Positions 10,959 through 21,331 of a stretch of 64,000 bases of DNA are shown piece after piece (position 1 is the stretch's first letter; every line of letters begins with the position of its first letter). The notes under the pieces are model-generated. The model searched no databases, was not told where the DNA came from, and saw only the letters and a program-made list of their open reading frames with translations. This stretch comes from CAWIMX01 sp963792785 (GTDB lineage: Bacteria; Acidobacteriota; Vicinamibacteria; Vicinamibacterales; CAVVIG01): contig CAWBXO010000001.1 in the NCBI GenBank assembly GCA_963792785.1, positions 744,001 to 808,000 of the forward strand. Reading direction: 5' to 3'. The translations under genes were made by a program, and so were the position numbers.

Positions 10959-12038
10959 CTACGGGAAGCGCCGGAAGTGCGGGACGGCGAGCATGAGGAG
11001 CGCGGCCAGGCCCCAGAGGCCGAACGCGCCGAGCGCGAACAGCTGAAACCGCGGCTGCTGGGTGCTGTACTGCTTGACGTCGATCGATCCGGTCGACGCG
11101 CGATCGATCTCGGCGATCGCCGCGAGGATCGCCGCCTCGTTCGACCCGGCGAAGAACTTCCCGCCGGTCTTCTCCACCGCGTTCTTCCACAGCTCGTCCG
11201 GGATGATCCCGCCCTCTTCCTTCGAGTAGTTCGTGCGCACGAAGTAGATCGGAATGTGCGCCTCGACGGCGCCGGAGACGATCTCGTCGAGCGTCTTCCC
11301 GTTGACGATGGCGTGGATGTCCTCGCCATCGGAGAAGATCACCATGATGTTGCCCGACGCGCTCAGGAAGTTGAAGGCTTTGAAGAGCTGCACGCTCTGG
11401 TCGATCGCCTGGGCGATGATCGTCCCCTGGTCCGGGAACCGCGCGTATTCGACGACGTCGCCGATGAGCGAGATGGAGAGGAGGATGTTCTCGTAGTCGT
11501 TGGTGAACGGCGTCACGACGTACGCTTCGTTCCCGAACTCCACCAGCGACATCAGGTCCCGGTACTTCCGCTCCATGCGCAGGCGCACGAACCGTTCGGC
11601 GGCGCCCACGCTCGTGAAGAAGGCGGCCTCGGTCTCAGAGCGCGGGTTGAGCTGCGCCGCCGTGAACGGCACGCGCATGCTGGACGAGGCGTCGATCATC
11701 AGCGCGATCCGCCGGCCTTTGTAGGAGACATCCTGCTTCGAGAGGGCCGTGTAGGGGTCGGCGAGGGCCAGCACGAACAGCGGCAACCCCGCCAGGAACA
11801 GGACGAGCGGCAGGTGGCGGACGAACGCCACCGGCGAGCTCCGGACCGAGCCGAGCAGCGCCGGCATGGCCACGGCCCGGCGCCCGGGCGCCCCGCCGAG
11901 GATGGACCGGAGGATCAGCGCGAGGACCGCCAGGCCGGCCAGCCCGATGAGCAGGAGCCGCGCGACGTCGAGATGGCCGAAGAGCAGGTCGCGGATCCGG
12001 AGCGAGGCGACGTCGGTCAGCAGGGTCCGCCAGGACAT
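10959..12038 (-). CDS. VWA-domain membrane protein (BatA/BatB-like)
   Basis: 359 residues. Two N-terminal hydrophobic segments (LLLIGLAGLAVLALILRSIL and LPLVLFLAGLPLFVLALAD) precede a von Willebrand A domain with the metal-site motif MIDASSSM near residue 112 and the conserved FSDGED later. A C-terminal TM (LGAFGLWGLAALLMLAV) closes it. This order is typical of Bat proteins of bacterial stress or MoxR-associated operons, but no MoxR ATPase or other Bat gene is adjacent. The gene is convergent with the M14 peptidase; ATG 12038 is well defined. Partner and role are unknown. Confidence 0.8.
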   Translation of the reverse strand: MSWRTLLTDVASLRIRDLLFGHLDVARLLLIGLAGLAVLALILRSILGGAPGRRAVAMPALLGSVRSSPVAFVRHLPLVLFLAGLPLFVLALADPYTALSKQDVSYKGRRIALMIDASSSMRVPFTAAQLNPRSETEAAFFTSVGAAERFVRLRMERKYRDLMSLVEFGNEAYVVTPFTNDYENILLSISLIGDVVEYARFPDQGTIIAQAIDQSVQLFKAFNFLSASGNIMVIFSDGEDIHAIVNGKTLDEIVSGAVEAHIPIYFVRTNYSKEEGGIIPDELWKNAVEKTGGKFFAGSNEAAILAAIAEIDRASTGSIDVKQYSTQQPRFQLFALGAFGLWGLAALLMLAVPHFRRFP

Positions 12039-12235
12039 ACGGGACAGTCCCGGAGTCTATCACGCCCGTTAGTCGTTCAAAACGAAGGGGTTCGGCGAAA
12101 CCCCTGGAACGCCGCGTGCCTCGGGCCCTCTCGAGACCTATGGCGAAGCCGTAATAATTTGTCTCCCGAGAAACGGGACGCCGCCGGCCATCGTAAACCT
12201 TTACAAGAGTTGGATTTTCAGAGGGTCTGACCGGT
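12039..12235. promoter_or_regulatory. Leader/promoter region of the export operon, with hairpin potential
   Basis: 197 bp between divergent genes. It contains a hairpin AGGGGTT-loop-AACCCCT near 12088-12112 and a CTCGGG/CCCGAG pairing about 50 nt apart further on. AT-rich patches (GTAATAATTTG, GTAAACCTTTACAAGAG) may hold the promoter of the rightward operon. The paired segments look like a structured 5' leader, but the conserved core of no known riboswitch could be matched. Confidence 0.35.
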
Positions 12236-12697
12236 ATGACTCGACAGCTTCTCGCGCGTGCGGCGGCGGCGGCGCTCGTTCTGGCCGTGGCGGCGCCCGC
12301 GATGGCGCAGCGGACGTTCCAGTGGTGGCAGGCCGAGGAGGTCCAGAAGGACCTTGGGCTCTCCCCCGATCAGATCTCGCGGCTCGACGACATCTTCGAG
12401 ACGACGATGGCCCGCCAGCGGAAGAACAAGGACTCGCTGGATCGCCTGGAGGCGCAGCTCTCGACCCTCATCGAGACGGACGCGCTGGAGGCCGACGTCG
12501 TCAAGCAGATCGACAAGGTCGAAGCCGAGCGCGCGACGCTGAACAAGGAGCGGACGCTCATGCTGCTGCACATGCGGCGGGTGCTGACGCCCGAGCAGCG
12601 GACGACCTACGACGCCCGTGTCGAACGGTGGCAGCAGGATCACCCCCGTCCGTCGCGCACCGACAGCAACCGCGGCTCCGGCCGCAGCCAGCGCTAG
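12236..12697 (+). CDS. Spy/CpxP-like periplasmic LTxxQ protein
   Basis: 153 residues with a cleavable signal peptide ending MAQ (RAAAAALVLAVAAPAMAQ). The mature part is all-helical with two degenerate LTxxQ motifs: LGLSPDQISRLDDI near residue 40 and VLTPEQRTTYD near 120. The family includes the periplasmic chaperone Spy and the CpxP/zinc-resistance sensors. It is the first gene of a seven-gene export operon, 26 nt before tolC, so a role as envelope chaperone or stress sensor for the pump is plausible. The C-terminus is basic and disordered. Confidence 0.7.
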   Translation: MTRQLLARAAAAALVLAVAAPAMAQRTFQWWQAEEVQKDLGLSPDQISRLDDIFETTMARQRKNKDSLDRLEAQLSTLIETDALEADVVKQIDKVEAERATLNKERTLMLLHMRRVLTPEQRTTYDARVERWQQDHPRPSRTDSNRGSGRSQR

Positions 12698-12723
12698 CAC
12701 GCCCCGTACAGAGGACATCGCTC

Positions 12724-14382
12724 ATGAATCGGAACATTCTGACGGCGGCCGTGGCCGCCCTCGCTATCGTCGTGATCCCCGCGGCGGCCCGCGCGCAACA
12801 GACGCGGAGCGTGGCCGACCAGGTGCGCCAGGCCGCGCAGGCGGCGGCCGCCGGCGCCGACGCCGCCCAGACGCCGACACCCGACGACCGGACGGTCGTC
12901 TCCCTCACGCTCGATGAGACGATCGCGCTGGCGCTCGAGCGCAACCTCGACATCGCGGTCCAGCGGCTGAACCCGCAGCTGAGCGACATCGCGATCGCGA
13001 GCGCCCAGGCGGCGTACAGCCCGAACCTCTCGTCGACGGTGGGCAATCAGTCGAGCGCCCGAGCGCCGACGAGCCAGCTCTCGCAGTCCTCGACCGGCGG
13101 CGGCGTCGTCACCAAGACGTTCACGTACAACGGGGGCATCAGCAAGCAACTGCAGTGGCTGGGATCGTCGGTGGCCCTGTCGCTCAACAACAGCCGCGCG
13201 GAGAGCAACAGCAACAACGCGTCGTTCAACCCGCAGTTCAATTCGACGTGGAGCGCGACGTTCACGCAGCCGCTCCTGCGGGGTCTCAAGACCGACAGCA
13301 CGCGCCAGCAGATCGCGGTCACGAAGATCAATCGCGACATCTCCGACGTGCAGCTGAAGGCGACGATCACCAACACCGTCTCGAACGTCCGGAACGCGTA
13401 TTGGGACTACGTCTACGCGACGCAGGCCGTGCAGGTCGCGCAGGAGTCGCTCGAGCTGGCCAATAAGCTGGTCGAGGACAACCAGACGCGCGTCGAGATC
13501 GGCACGATGGCGCCGATCGACGTCGTCCAGGCGCAGTCCGAGCAGGCGACGCGGCGCCAGGCGCTCGTGACGGCGCAGTCGACGCAGCGGACGACGGAGC
13601 TCGCGCTCAAGCGGTTGATCGTCTCGGGCACGGAGGATCCGAACTGGGGAGCGCACCTCGACGCGATCGATCGCCCCGAGTTTCAACCCGAGCCGGTCGA
13701 CGTGGACGCCGCCGTCCGCAACGCGCTGAGCCAGCGCACGGACCTTCAGATCGCGAGAAAGAACGTCGAGTCGAACGACGTGACGCTGGCCTACCTCAAG
13801 GACCAGACGCGGCCCGACGCGAACTTCGTCGCCAGCTACGGCACGCAGGGCGTCGGGGGGCCTCTCCTGGTGCGCGCGAGCTCGGGCATCATCGGCAGCA
13901 GCGTGCAGGAGACGATTCCCGGCGGCATCGGCGATGCCTTCGACTCGCTCTTCCACAGCCGGTATCCGAGCTGGAACTTCCAGGTCCAGATGACCTACCC
14001 GCTGGGCTTCACGTCGCAGGACGCCTCGATGGCGCGCGCGCACGTCCAGGTCCAGCAGGTCGAGGCCCAGATGAAGCAGATCGAGCTGCAGGTGGCGACC
14101 GACGTGACCAACGCCGCCATCCAGGTTCAGAACACGGCCGAGGCGGTGCAGGCCTCGCAGGCGGCGCGATCGCTGCAGCAGCAGCGGCTCGACGCCGAGC
14201 AGAGCAAGTTCGAGGTGGGCATGTCCACCAACTACTTCGTCGTGCAGGCGCAGCGCGACCTGCGCGACGCGCAAAACAGCGAGCTGCGCGCGATCCTGAA
14301 CTATCGCAAGGCCCAGGTGGAGCTCGAGCGTCTGCAGCAGACGGCGCTGGGCAGCTCGGGGATCACCATTCTCGGCCGCTAA
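12724..14382 (+). CDS. TolC-family outer-membrane efflux protein
   Basis: 552 residues from ATG 12724, with a signal peptide ending ARAQ. Two repeats of the OEP (outer membrane efflux protein) domain are seen: the first around SLTLDETIALALERNLDIAV and a middle coiled region (NAYWDYVYATQAVQVAQESL), the second around AAVRNALSQRTDLQIARKNV and the final coil. This forms the channel-tunnel across the outer membrane for tripartite pumps. It is the only TolC in an operon that encodes both an RND pump and a MacB-type exporter, so it may serve both. The asparagine/serine-rich stretch near residues 105-165 fits surface beta strands. Confidence 0.9.
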   Translation: MNRNILTAAVAALAIVVIPAAARAQQTRSVADQVRQAAQAAAAGADAAQTPTPDDRTVVSLTLDETIALALERNLDIAVQRLNPQLSDIAIASAQAAYSPNLSSTVGNQSSARAPTSQLSQSSTGGGVVTKTFTYNGGISKQLQWLGSSVALSLNNSRAESNSNNASFNPQFNSTWSATFTQPLLRGLKTDSTRQQIAVTKINRDISDVQLKATITNTVSNVRNAYWDYVYATQAVQVAQESLELANKLVEDNQTRVEIGTMAPIDVVQAQSEQATRRQALVTAQSTQRTTELALKRLIVSGTEDPNWGAHLDAIDRPEFQPEPVDVDAAVRNALSQRTDLQIARKNVESNDVTLAYLKDQTRPDANFVASYGTQGVGGPLLVRASSGIIGSSVQETIPGGIGDAFDSLFHSRYPSWNFQVQMTYPLGFTSQDASMARAHVQVQQVEAQMKQIELQVATDVTNAAIQVQNTAEAVQASQAARSLQQQRLDAEQSKFEVGMSTNYFVVQAQRDLRDAQNSELRAILNYRKAQVELERLQQTALGSSGITILGR

Positions 14383-14404
14383 GGCGCGAGGGAATCGACC
14401 GGAC

Positions 14405-15721
14405 ATGAAAACGAAGATCATCGCGGCAACCGTCGTCGTCCTCGCGGTCGCGGGCGGCTACGTCGTCTATTCGAGGACTTCCGCCTCGGCGCCCGAGGCG
14501 GCCACCAGCGGACGCGGCGGCGGGGGCGGGTTCGGCGGCCCCGGCGGCGGCCGCGGCTTCGGCGGGCCGCGCCTGCCGATGACCGTCGAGCTGGCGACCG
14601 TGACGCGCACCGACATGACCGAGGAGCTGACCGTCGTCGGCAACCTGATCGGCGCCGCGACCGTCGAGGCGGTGCCGAAGGTCAGCGGCCGCCTCGAGGA
14701 GGTCGCCGTCCGGCTCGGCGACCGCGTCACCCGCGGCCAGACGCTGGCGCGCGTCGAAGACCAGGAGATCCAGCAGCAGGTGAAGCAGGCGCAGGCCGCC
14801 TACGACGTGGCGGCGGCCACGATCCGCCAGCGCGAGGCGAGCCTGCGGCTCTCCCAGTCCAACCTGGACCGGTCGAAGAACCTGTACGATCGCCAGTTGA
14901 TTCCGAAGCAGACCTTCGACGACACCGACGCGAACTACGAGGCCGCCGTCGCCCAGCTCGATCTGGCGCGCGCGCAGTTCTCGCAGGCGCAGGCGCGCCT
15001 CGACGAGCTGAAGATCAACCTGGCCAACACGACGATCTCGTCGCCGGTCACGGGCTTCATCGGCAAGCGCGCGCTCGACGCGGGCGCGTGGGTCACGCCG
15101 AACTCGGCGTTCATCTCGGTCGTCGACATCACGACCGTCCGCCTCGTGGCGAACATCGTCGAGAAGGACCTGCGCCGCATTTCGCAGGGCCAGAAGGCCG
15201 ACGTGGCCGTCGACGCGTACCCGGGCGAGACGTTCGACGGCCGGATCGCCCACGTGGCGCCGGTGCTCGATCCCTCGACGCGCACCGCGCAGATCGAGGT
15301 GGAGATCGCGAACCCGACGTTCCGGCTGAAGCCGGGGATGTACGCGAAGGTGAGCTTCCTCGTGGAAAACCACCCGCATACGCTCGTCATCCCGACCGAC
15401 TCGCTCGTCGACTCGAACGGCACGCCCGGCGTGTTCCAGCCCGACGGCGAGGGCGACACGGCGGCGTTCCGGCCGGTGCAGGTGGGCCTGCGGGAGAAGG
15501 ATCAGGTCGAGGTCATGGCCGGGCTCAACGAGGGCGAGCGCGTGATCACGACGGGCGCGGCCGCCCTGCGCCAGGGCGACAAGATCGTCGTGGCCGACAG
15601 CAGCGCCGGCGGGACCGGTCCCGCCGCCGGGGCGCCCTCGGACGGGCGCAGCGGCCGCGGCGGACGCGGCGGGCGGCGGGGAAACTCCGGGGGCCCGGGT
15701 TCGGCGCCCTCGGGTCGGTAG
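14405..15721 (+). CDS. RND-type periplasmic adaptor (membrane fusion protein)
   Basis: 438 residues. An N-terminal TM anchor (IIAATVVVLAVAGGYVVYS) is followed by a Gly/Arg/Pro-rich linker at about residues 37-58, then lipoyl half-motifs (EAVPKVSGRLEEVAVRLGDR), a long alpha-hairpin (residues 120-200), the second lipoyl half (TTISSPVTGFIGKRALDAGA) and beta-barrel/proximal domains. It bridges the RND pump and TolC. It lies 22 nt after tolC and 36 nt before the RND gene. The C-terminal 35 residues are again Gly/Arg/Ser-rich with no known domain. Confidence 0.9.
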   Translation: MKTKIIAATVVVLAVAGGYVVYSRTSASAPEAATSGRGGGGGFGGPGGGRGFGGPRLPMTVELATVTRTDMTEELTVVGNLIGAATVEAVPKVSGRLEEVAVRLGDRVTRGQTLARVEDQEIQQQVKQAQAAYDVAAATIRQREASLRLSQSNLDRSKNLYDRQLIPKQTFDDTDANYEAAVAQLDLARAQFSQAQARLDELKINLANTTISSPVTGFIGKRALDAGAWVTPNSAFISVVDITTVRLVANIVEKDLRRISQGQKADVAVDAYPGETFDGRIAHVAPVLDPSTRTAQIEVEIANPTFRLKPGMYAKVSFLVENHPHTLVIPTDSLVDSNGTPGVFQPDGEGDTAAFRPVQVGLREKDQVEVMAGLNEGERVITTGAAALRQGDKIVVADSSAGGTGPAAGAPSDGRSGRGGRGGRRGNSGGPGSAPSGR

Positions 15722-15757
15722 GGCGAACAGGCAGAGGCCAGTCTCAGGACACGGACC

Positions 15758-18700
15758 ATGAGCATTCCGCGTATCGCAATTCACCGTCCCGTCATGATGG
15801 CCATGCTGAGCGGCATCGTCATCCTGCTCGGCGTCATCTCGCTGAGCCGCCTGCCGGTGGATCTGCTGCCCGACGTGCAGCAGCCCACGATCATCGGTGC
15901 GCGTGAACTACACGGGCGTCGGCCCGCTCGAGATGGAGGAGCTCGTCACGCGCCCCCTCGAGCAGCAGCTGAGCGCCGTGTCGGGCCTCGAGCAGATCAA
16001 CTCCACCTCGTCCGAGGGCTCGAGCAACATCCGCCTGAGCTTCACCTGGGGCACCGACCTCAACGAGGCGATGGACGACATGCGGACGCGCATCGACCGC
16101 GCGCGCGGTCGCCTGCCCGAGGACGCGGATCCGCCTGTCCTCCAGAAGTTCGACTCGAACTCGTCGCCGATCCTGAGCCTCGCCGTCGAGGGCAACTACG
16201 ACCGCGTGACGCTGCGCGAGCTGGCGGAAAACGTCCTGTCGCCGCGGCTCGAGCGCGTCGGCGGCGTGGCCGCGGTCACCGTGAACGGCGGCCTCCGCCG
16301 CCAGATCCACGTGGATCTCTCGCGCGAGAAAATCAGCGCCCTCGACCTGTCGGTCGATCGCGTCGTGAACATCATCCGGACCGAGAACCAGAACATCCCG
16401 ATCGGCGAGGTCTACCAGGGCGACCGGACGCTGCTGCTGCGCAGCCAGGGCCAGTTCGAGAACCTGGACGAGATCCGCAGCCTGGTCGTGCTGACCAAGG
16501 GCGGCGTGCCGATTTACCTCAAGGACATCGCCGATGTGTCCGACTCGACCGAGGACAACCTCTCGGTGATGCGGATCAACGGACGCCCCGGCGTCCGGAT
16601 GCAGGTCACGAAGCAGTCCGGCACCAACACCGTGCAGGTGGCCCAGGGCGTGCGCGCGGAGATCGCGCGGATCAACCGCGAGGTGCCGGGCGTGAACCTG
16701 GTGCTGCTCGACGACAGCGCGCGCTTCATCGAGCAGGCCATCGGCGCCGTGCAGGAGCACGTGCTGCTCGGCTCGGTCCTCGTCGTCCTCGTCATCTTCC
16801 TGTTCCTCCGCAACTTCCGCTCGACGATCATCGTCTGCACGTCGATTCCGATCTCGGTGATCGGCACGTTCGCCCTGCTCTATTTCGCGGGGCTCACGCT
16901 GAACACGATGACGTTCGGAGGGCTCGCACTCGGCGTCGGCATGGTCGTCGACGCCTCGATCGTCGTGCTCGAGAACTCGTTCCGGCACATGGAGGAGTAC
17001 CACAAGGACCGGATGACCGCCGTCGATCGACGGCAGTGAGGAGGTGTGGTCCGCGATTCTGGCCTCGATCCTCACGCACATCGCGGTGTTCGTGCCGCTG
17101 CTCTTCCTCGGCGGCCTGTCGAGCGTCATGTTCCGCCAGTTGTCGGTCGTCGTCGTCTTCTCGCTGGCGATGTCGCTGTTCGTGGCCGTGACGCTGGTGC
17201 CGGTCCTGTGCTCGAAGCTGCTCGTCCTGCCCGCGCCGCCCGACAAGCGCAAGGGCCTGGGCGGCCGCCTGTACACGGCCAGCGAACACTTCCTCGCGGC
17301 CATGGACGAGGGTTACCGGCGCTTCCTGCACCTCGCCCTGTCGCACCGGCCGACCGTGGTCGGCCTGGCGCTGGCGTCGGTGGTGGCGGCGGTCCTCATC
17401 CTGCCGACGATTCCCACCGAGCTCAGTTCGCAGACCGACGAAGGCCAGGTCAGCGTGAGCGCGCAGTTGCCGCTCGGCACGCGCATCGAGCGCACCGACG
17501 CCGTGCTCGCCCGGCTCGAGCAGGAGATCAACCAGTTCGTCCCGGAGGCGACCGCGGTGATCGTCAATGCCGGCGGCGGCGGCGGCGGCCGTGGCGGCGG
17601 CGCCGACCGCGGCCAGGTGCAGATCCTGCTGACCTCGAAGGACGAGCGCACGCGATCGAGCGATCAGATCGCCCAGGACCTGCGCCGGCAGCTCGCGGAC
17701 ATCCCGGGCGTCGTCATCCGCGCCAACGCGTCGGGCGGGAACAACCAGCTCAACCGCTTCCTCTCGGGCGGGAACAACAACGGCGGCGGCCGCCTGTCGC
17801 TCGAGATCCGCGGCGACGACCTGGACGACGCGAAGCACCTCGCCGACGCGGCCAAGAACCTGATGGACGAAACGCCGGGCATCGCCGACGCCCAGGTGGG
17901 CCGCGACGAGGGGCGCCCCGAACTTTCGCTGCGGGTCGACCGGCCGAAGGCGGCCCTCCTCGGCCTCAGCGTCGCCGGTGTCGCGAACACCATCCGCACG
18001 AACGTCGCCGGAACCCAGGCCGCGCTCTACCGCGAGCATGGCAATGAGTACCCGATCATCGTGCGCCTGCGGGAAGACGAGCGCCAGGGCGTCTCCGACG
18101 TCGAGGACGTGCTGGTGTCCACGGCTCAGGGACAGGTCACGCCGGCCAAGAACCTCCTGAGCGTGGTCGACTCGACGGGCCCGACGCAGATCGATCGGAA
18201 GAACCAGCAGCGCATCATCTACGGTCAACGCCGATCCCGAGACGACGCTCAGCGAGGCGGTGGCCGCGGTCCAGGAGCGGATTCCGCAGCTGGCGATTCC
18301 GAAGGACTTCAGCGTGGGCTTCGGCGCCGAGGTCGAGCAGCAGGACGACGCGTTCAACCAGCTGCGCCAGGTGCTGATCCTCGCCCTGATCCTCGTTTAC
18401 GCCGTGATGGCGTCGCAGTACGAGTCGCTGCGCGACCCGTTCATCATCATGTTCTCGGTGCCGACGGCCGCGCTCGGCGTCGTGCTCTCGCTCAAGCTGA
18501 CGAACACGCCCTTCACGATGCAGGCCTATATCGGCATCATCATGCTGGCCGGGATCGTCGTGAGCAACGGCATCCTGCTCGTCGACTACACGAACGTCCT
18601 CAGGCGGCGCGACGGGCTGCCGCTGCGCGAGGCCGTGGAGCTGGCGGGCCGCACGCGACTCCGCCCGATTCTCATGACGTCGATCGCGACCGTGCTCGGC

Positions 18701-18886
18701 CTGATCCCGATGTCGCTCGGCATCGGCGAGGGGAGCGAGCTCCAGGTGCCGCTCGCCCGCGTCGTCGTCGGCGGCTTGCTCACGTCCCTGCTGATCACGC
18801 TCGTGCTCGTCCCGACCGTTTACACGCTCTTCGAGGAGGGCTGGAAAGGCCTCTGGCACCGCGCCGGAAGCACTCCTGCCGCCTAG
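15758..18886 (+). CDS. RND-family multidrug/metal efflux pump (three frameshifts)
   Basis: Inner-membrane proton-driven pump, about 1,040 residues once corrected. The start MSIPRIAIHRPVMMAMLSGI is typical; porter-domain and TM4 sequence (LTLNTMTFGGLALGVGMVVD) and a second half with QAYIGIIMLAGIVVSNGILL are present. The frame changes at about 15897 (TIIG/VRVNYTG), 17030 (RMTAV/IDGSEEVW) and 18222 (RIIY/VNADPE). Each fits a single inserted base. The porter loop near residue 605 has a glycine/arginine tract (GGGGGGRGGG). Catalytic TM4 acidic residues (GMVVDASIVVLEN) are conserved, so the protein should be active. It is closest by motif to the hydrophobe/amphiphile efflux group, without a clear substrate. 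Confidence 0.9.
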
Positions 18887-18904
18887 TTTCGAGGCCATAG
18901 TCCG

Positions 18905-20569
18905 ATGAAAAAGGTTCTGCTGATCCTGTTGGTGCTCGGCGCCCTGGGCGCCGGCGGCGGCTGGTACTACACGCACCGCAACGTCGCCGAACTCCAGGTG
19001 AACACCTTGCCCGCGTCGCGCGGGGAGATCGTCGACGCGGTCGGCGCCACCGGCACGGTCCAGGCGGTCACCACGGTGCAGGTGGGCACCCAGGTCTCGG
19101 GGACCATCCAGAACCTGTACGCCGACTTCAACTCGATCGTCCACAAGGGCCAGGTGGTTGCCCGCCTCGATCCGTCGCTGCTCGAGGCGCAGGTCGAGCA
19201 GTCGCGCGCGAACCTCGTCCGCTCCCAGGCCGATCTCGAGCGCAACCGCGTCGCGCTCGCCGACGCGCAGCAGAAGTACAGCCGCGCCAAGGAGCTCTCG
19301 GCGCGCAACCTCCTCCCCCAGAGCGACCTGGACGCGGCCAAGACGACCGTCGATTCGGCGCAGGCCTCGCTCCAGTCGTCGCAGGCCTCGGTCTCGCAGG
19401 CCGCCGCGGCGCTGAACCAGTCGCAGGTCAACCTCGATCACGCGGTGATCACCTCGCCCATCGACGGCATCGTGATCCAGCGCAGCGTCGACGTGGGCCA
19501 GACCGTCGCGGCCAGCATGCAGGCGCCCACGATCTTCGTGATCGCCGCGGACCTCACGAAGATGCAGGTGAACGCCAGCGTCGACGAGGCCGATGTCGGC
19601 CGGATCCGCCCGGGCCAGCACGTGACGTTCCGCGTGGACGCCTACCCCGCCGAGGACTTCGTCGGCACCGTCTCCCAGGTCCGCCTGCAGCCGGTCGTCG
19701 TCCAGAACGTGACGACGTACGGCACGATCATCGACGTGCCGAACGACCAGCTGAAACTGAAGCCCGGCATGACCGCGAACCTGAAGGTCGAGATCGCGCA
19801 CCGGCCCGACGTGCTGCGCATCCCGAACGCGTCGCTGCGCTTCCGCCCGACGGTCGACACGTTCACGGCGCTCAAGCAGCCCGTGCCTGAAGAGATCGCC
19901 AGCGCCGGCCGCGGACGCAGCCGCGGCACGGCCGGCACCCCGGGCGCCGCGCCCGCGGCCCCCTCCGGCGCGGCGCCAGCCCCGGGTTCGCCCGCACCCG
20001 CACCCGCCGCGCCGTTGTCGGCGTCCGGTGGCGGCGCGACGGCCCCGGCAGACCCCTCCGCCGCTGGCGGCGGGCGTGGCGGCGGCCGGCGCGGCGGCGG
20101 CCGGGGCGGCGACCCGGCGGCCTTCCAGGCGCAGATGATGGAGCGCTTCCAGGCGATGTCCGCCGACGAGAAGCGGCAGTTCGTGGATCGGATGAAAAGC
20201 CGCGGCCAGGACGTGAGCGCCTTCGAGAAGCTTCTCGCGCCGGCGCCGAAGACCGGCGCGGCCGCGGGCGCCACGACCATCGATGCCCTTTTCGCTCCCC
20301 TGGCGCCTGTCGAGTCGCAGGGCCGGGTGTGGGTGTACGCGGACAAGCAGATCAAGTCCGTACGGCTGCGGCTGGGCATCACCGATGGGCAGTACACTGA
20401 GGTCCTGAGCGGCGACGTCGAGCCGGGCATGGACGTGGTCACCAGCATCGTCGTGCCGGGCGCGGCGCCCACGCCGGGCGGAGCGCAGGGCAATCCGCTG
20501 CTGCCCGGGGGCGGCCGCGGCGGGCCCGGCGGCTTCCGCGGTGGCGGCTTCCGCGGCGGTGGGAACTAG
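18905..20569 (+). CDS. MacA-like periplasmic adaptor with Gly/Arg/Pro-rich insert
   Basis: 554 residues; the N-terminal TM anchor [18 protein letters not shown] is followed by biotinyl-lipoyl and hairpin domains ([20 protein letters not shown], then [20 protein letters not shown]) and the late motif [20 protein letters not shown]. MacA proteins couple a MacB ABC exporter to TolC. Residues ~330-410 are an unusual low-complexity insert of Ala/Pro then Gly/Arg, followed by a helical piece ([18 protein letters not shown]) and the barrel-proximal end. It is 18 nt after the RND gene and 8 nt before the ATPase gene, so its likely partner is the ABC exporter. Confidence 0.88.
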   Translation: MKKVLLILLVLGALGAGGGWYYTHRNVAELQVNTLPASRGEIVDAVGATGTVQAVTTVQVGTQVSGTIQNLYADFNSIVHKGQVVARLDPSLLEAQVEQSRANLVRSQADLERNRVALADAQQKYSRAKELSARNLLPQSDLDAAKTTVDSAQASLQSSQASVSQAAAALNQSQVNLDHAVITSPIDGIVIQRSVDVGQTVAASMQAPTIFVIAADLTKMQVNASVDEADVGRIRPGQHVTFRVDAYPAEDFVGTVSQVRLQPVVVQNVTTYGTIIDVPNDQLKLKPGMTANLKVEIAHRPDVLRIPNASLRFRPTVDTFTALKQPVPEEIASAGRGRSRGTAGTPGAAPAAPSGAAPAPGSPAPAPAAPLSASGGGATAPADPSAAGGGRGGGRRGGGRGGDPAAFQAQMMERFQAMSADEKRQFVDRMKSRGQDVSAFEKLLAPAPKTGAAAGATTIDALFAPLAPVESQGRVWVYADKQIKSVRLRLGITDGQYTEVLSGDVEPGMDVVTSIVVPGAAPTPGGAQGNPLLPGGGRGGPGGFRGGGFRGGGN

Positions 20570-20577
20570 GCCGACCG

Positions 20578-21321
20578 ATGTCAGTGATCTCCGTTCGGAA
20601 CCTGATCAAAACCTACGTCGTCGGCGAGGTCGAGGTGCGCGCCCTTCGAGGCGTGGACCTCGAGATCGAGCGCGGTGAGTTCATCGCCGTCACGGGGCCG
20701 TCGGGCTCGGGCAAGTCGACGTTCATGCACATCGCCGGCTGCCTCGACCGGCCGACTTCGGGGCAGTATTTCCTCGACGGCGATGACGTGTCGCGGATGA
20801 GCCGCGACCAGCTCGCCATCGTGCGGAACAAGAAGATCGGGTTCGTGTTCCAGGGCTTCAACCTGCTCTCGCGCACCTCGGCGCTCGACAACGTCGAGCT
20901 GCCCCTGCTCTACGCGGGCACGTCGAAGGCGTCCGATCGCCACGCGCGGGCGATGGAGGTGCTGAAGGCCGTGGGCCTGGAGAACCGCGCCGACCATCAT
21001 CCGAACCAGCTGTCGGGCGGCCAGCAGCAGCGCGTCGCGATCGCGCGCGCGCTCATCAACAACCCGTCGATCCTCCTCGCGGACGAGCCAACGGGCAACC
21101 TCGACACGAAGACGAGCATCGAGGTCATGGACATCTTCCAGCGCCTGAACCGCGAGCGCGGGATCACGGTGCTGCTCATCACGCACGAGCAGGACATCGC
21201 GGAGTACGGCACGCGCATCGTGACGTTCCGTGACGGCCACGTCGTGGCCGATCACGCCGTCGCCACCCGGCGCCTCGCGCAGGACGAGCTCGCCGCCCTG
21301 CCGGTCGAGCAGGCCGTCTAA
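20578..21321 (+). CDS. MacB/LolD-type ABC transporter ATPase
   Basis: 247 residues with Walker [10 protein letters not shown] (about 41), Q-loop FVFQGFNLL, signature [15 protein letters not shown], Walker [14 protein letters not shown] and switch histidine ITHEQDI. These match the MacB/LolD/FtsE (mechanotransmission) class. It energises the permease encoded 10 nt downstream. The separate ATPase and permease genes resemble split MacB systems rather than the fused E. coli MacB. Confidence 0.92.
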   Translation: MSVISVRNLIKTYVVGEVEVRALRGVDLEIERGEFIAVTGPSGSGKSTFMHIAGCLDRPTSGQYFLDGDDVSRMSRDQLAIVRNKKIGFVFQGFNLLSRTSALDNVELPLLYAGTSKASDRHARAMEVLKAVGLENRADHHPNQLSGGQQQRVAIARALINNPSILLADEPTGNLDTKTSIEVMDIFQRLNRERGITVLLITHEQDIAEYGTRIVTFRDGHVVADHAVATRRLAQDELAALPVEQAV

Positions 21322-21331
21322 CGGAGGAACC

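Noticed and set aside
8204..11329. 1041-codon open frame on the minus strand antisense to the M14 peptidase
   Set aside because: GC-rich shadow of the real plus-strand gene; its sequence is Arg/Asp/His-rich without domains and it crosses the palindrome and the VWA gene end.
12088..12180. Cyclic di-GMP-I (GEMM) riboswitch
   Set aside because: There is a GAAA-type loop and a GGGACGC-like string, but the conserved GCAAAG core and receptor pairing cannot be placed in one consistent fold.
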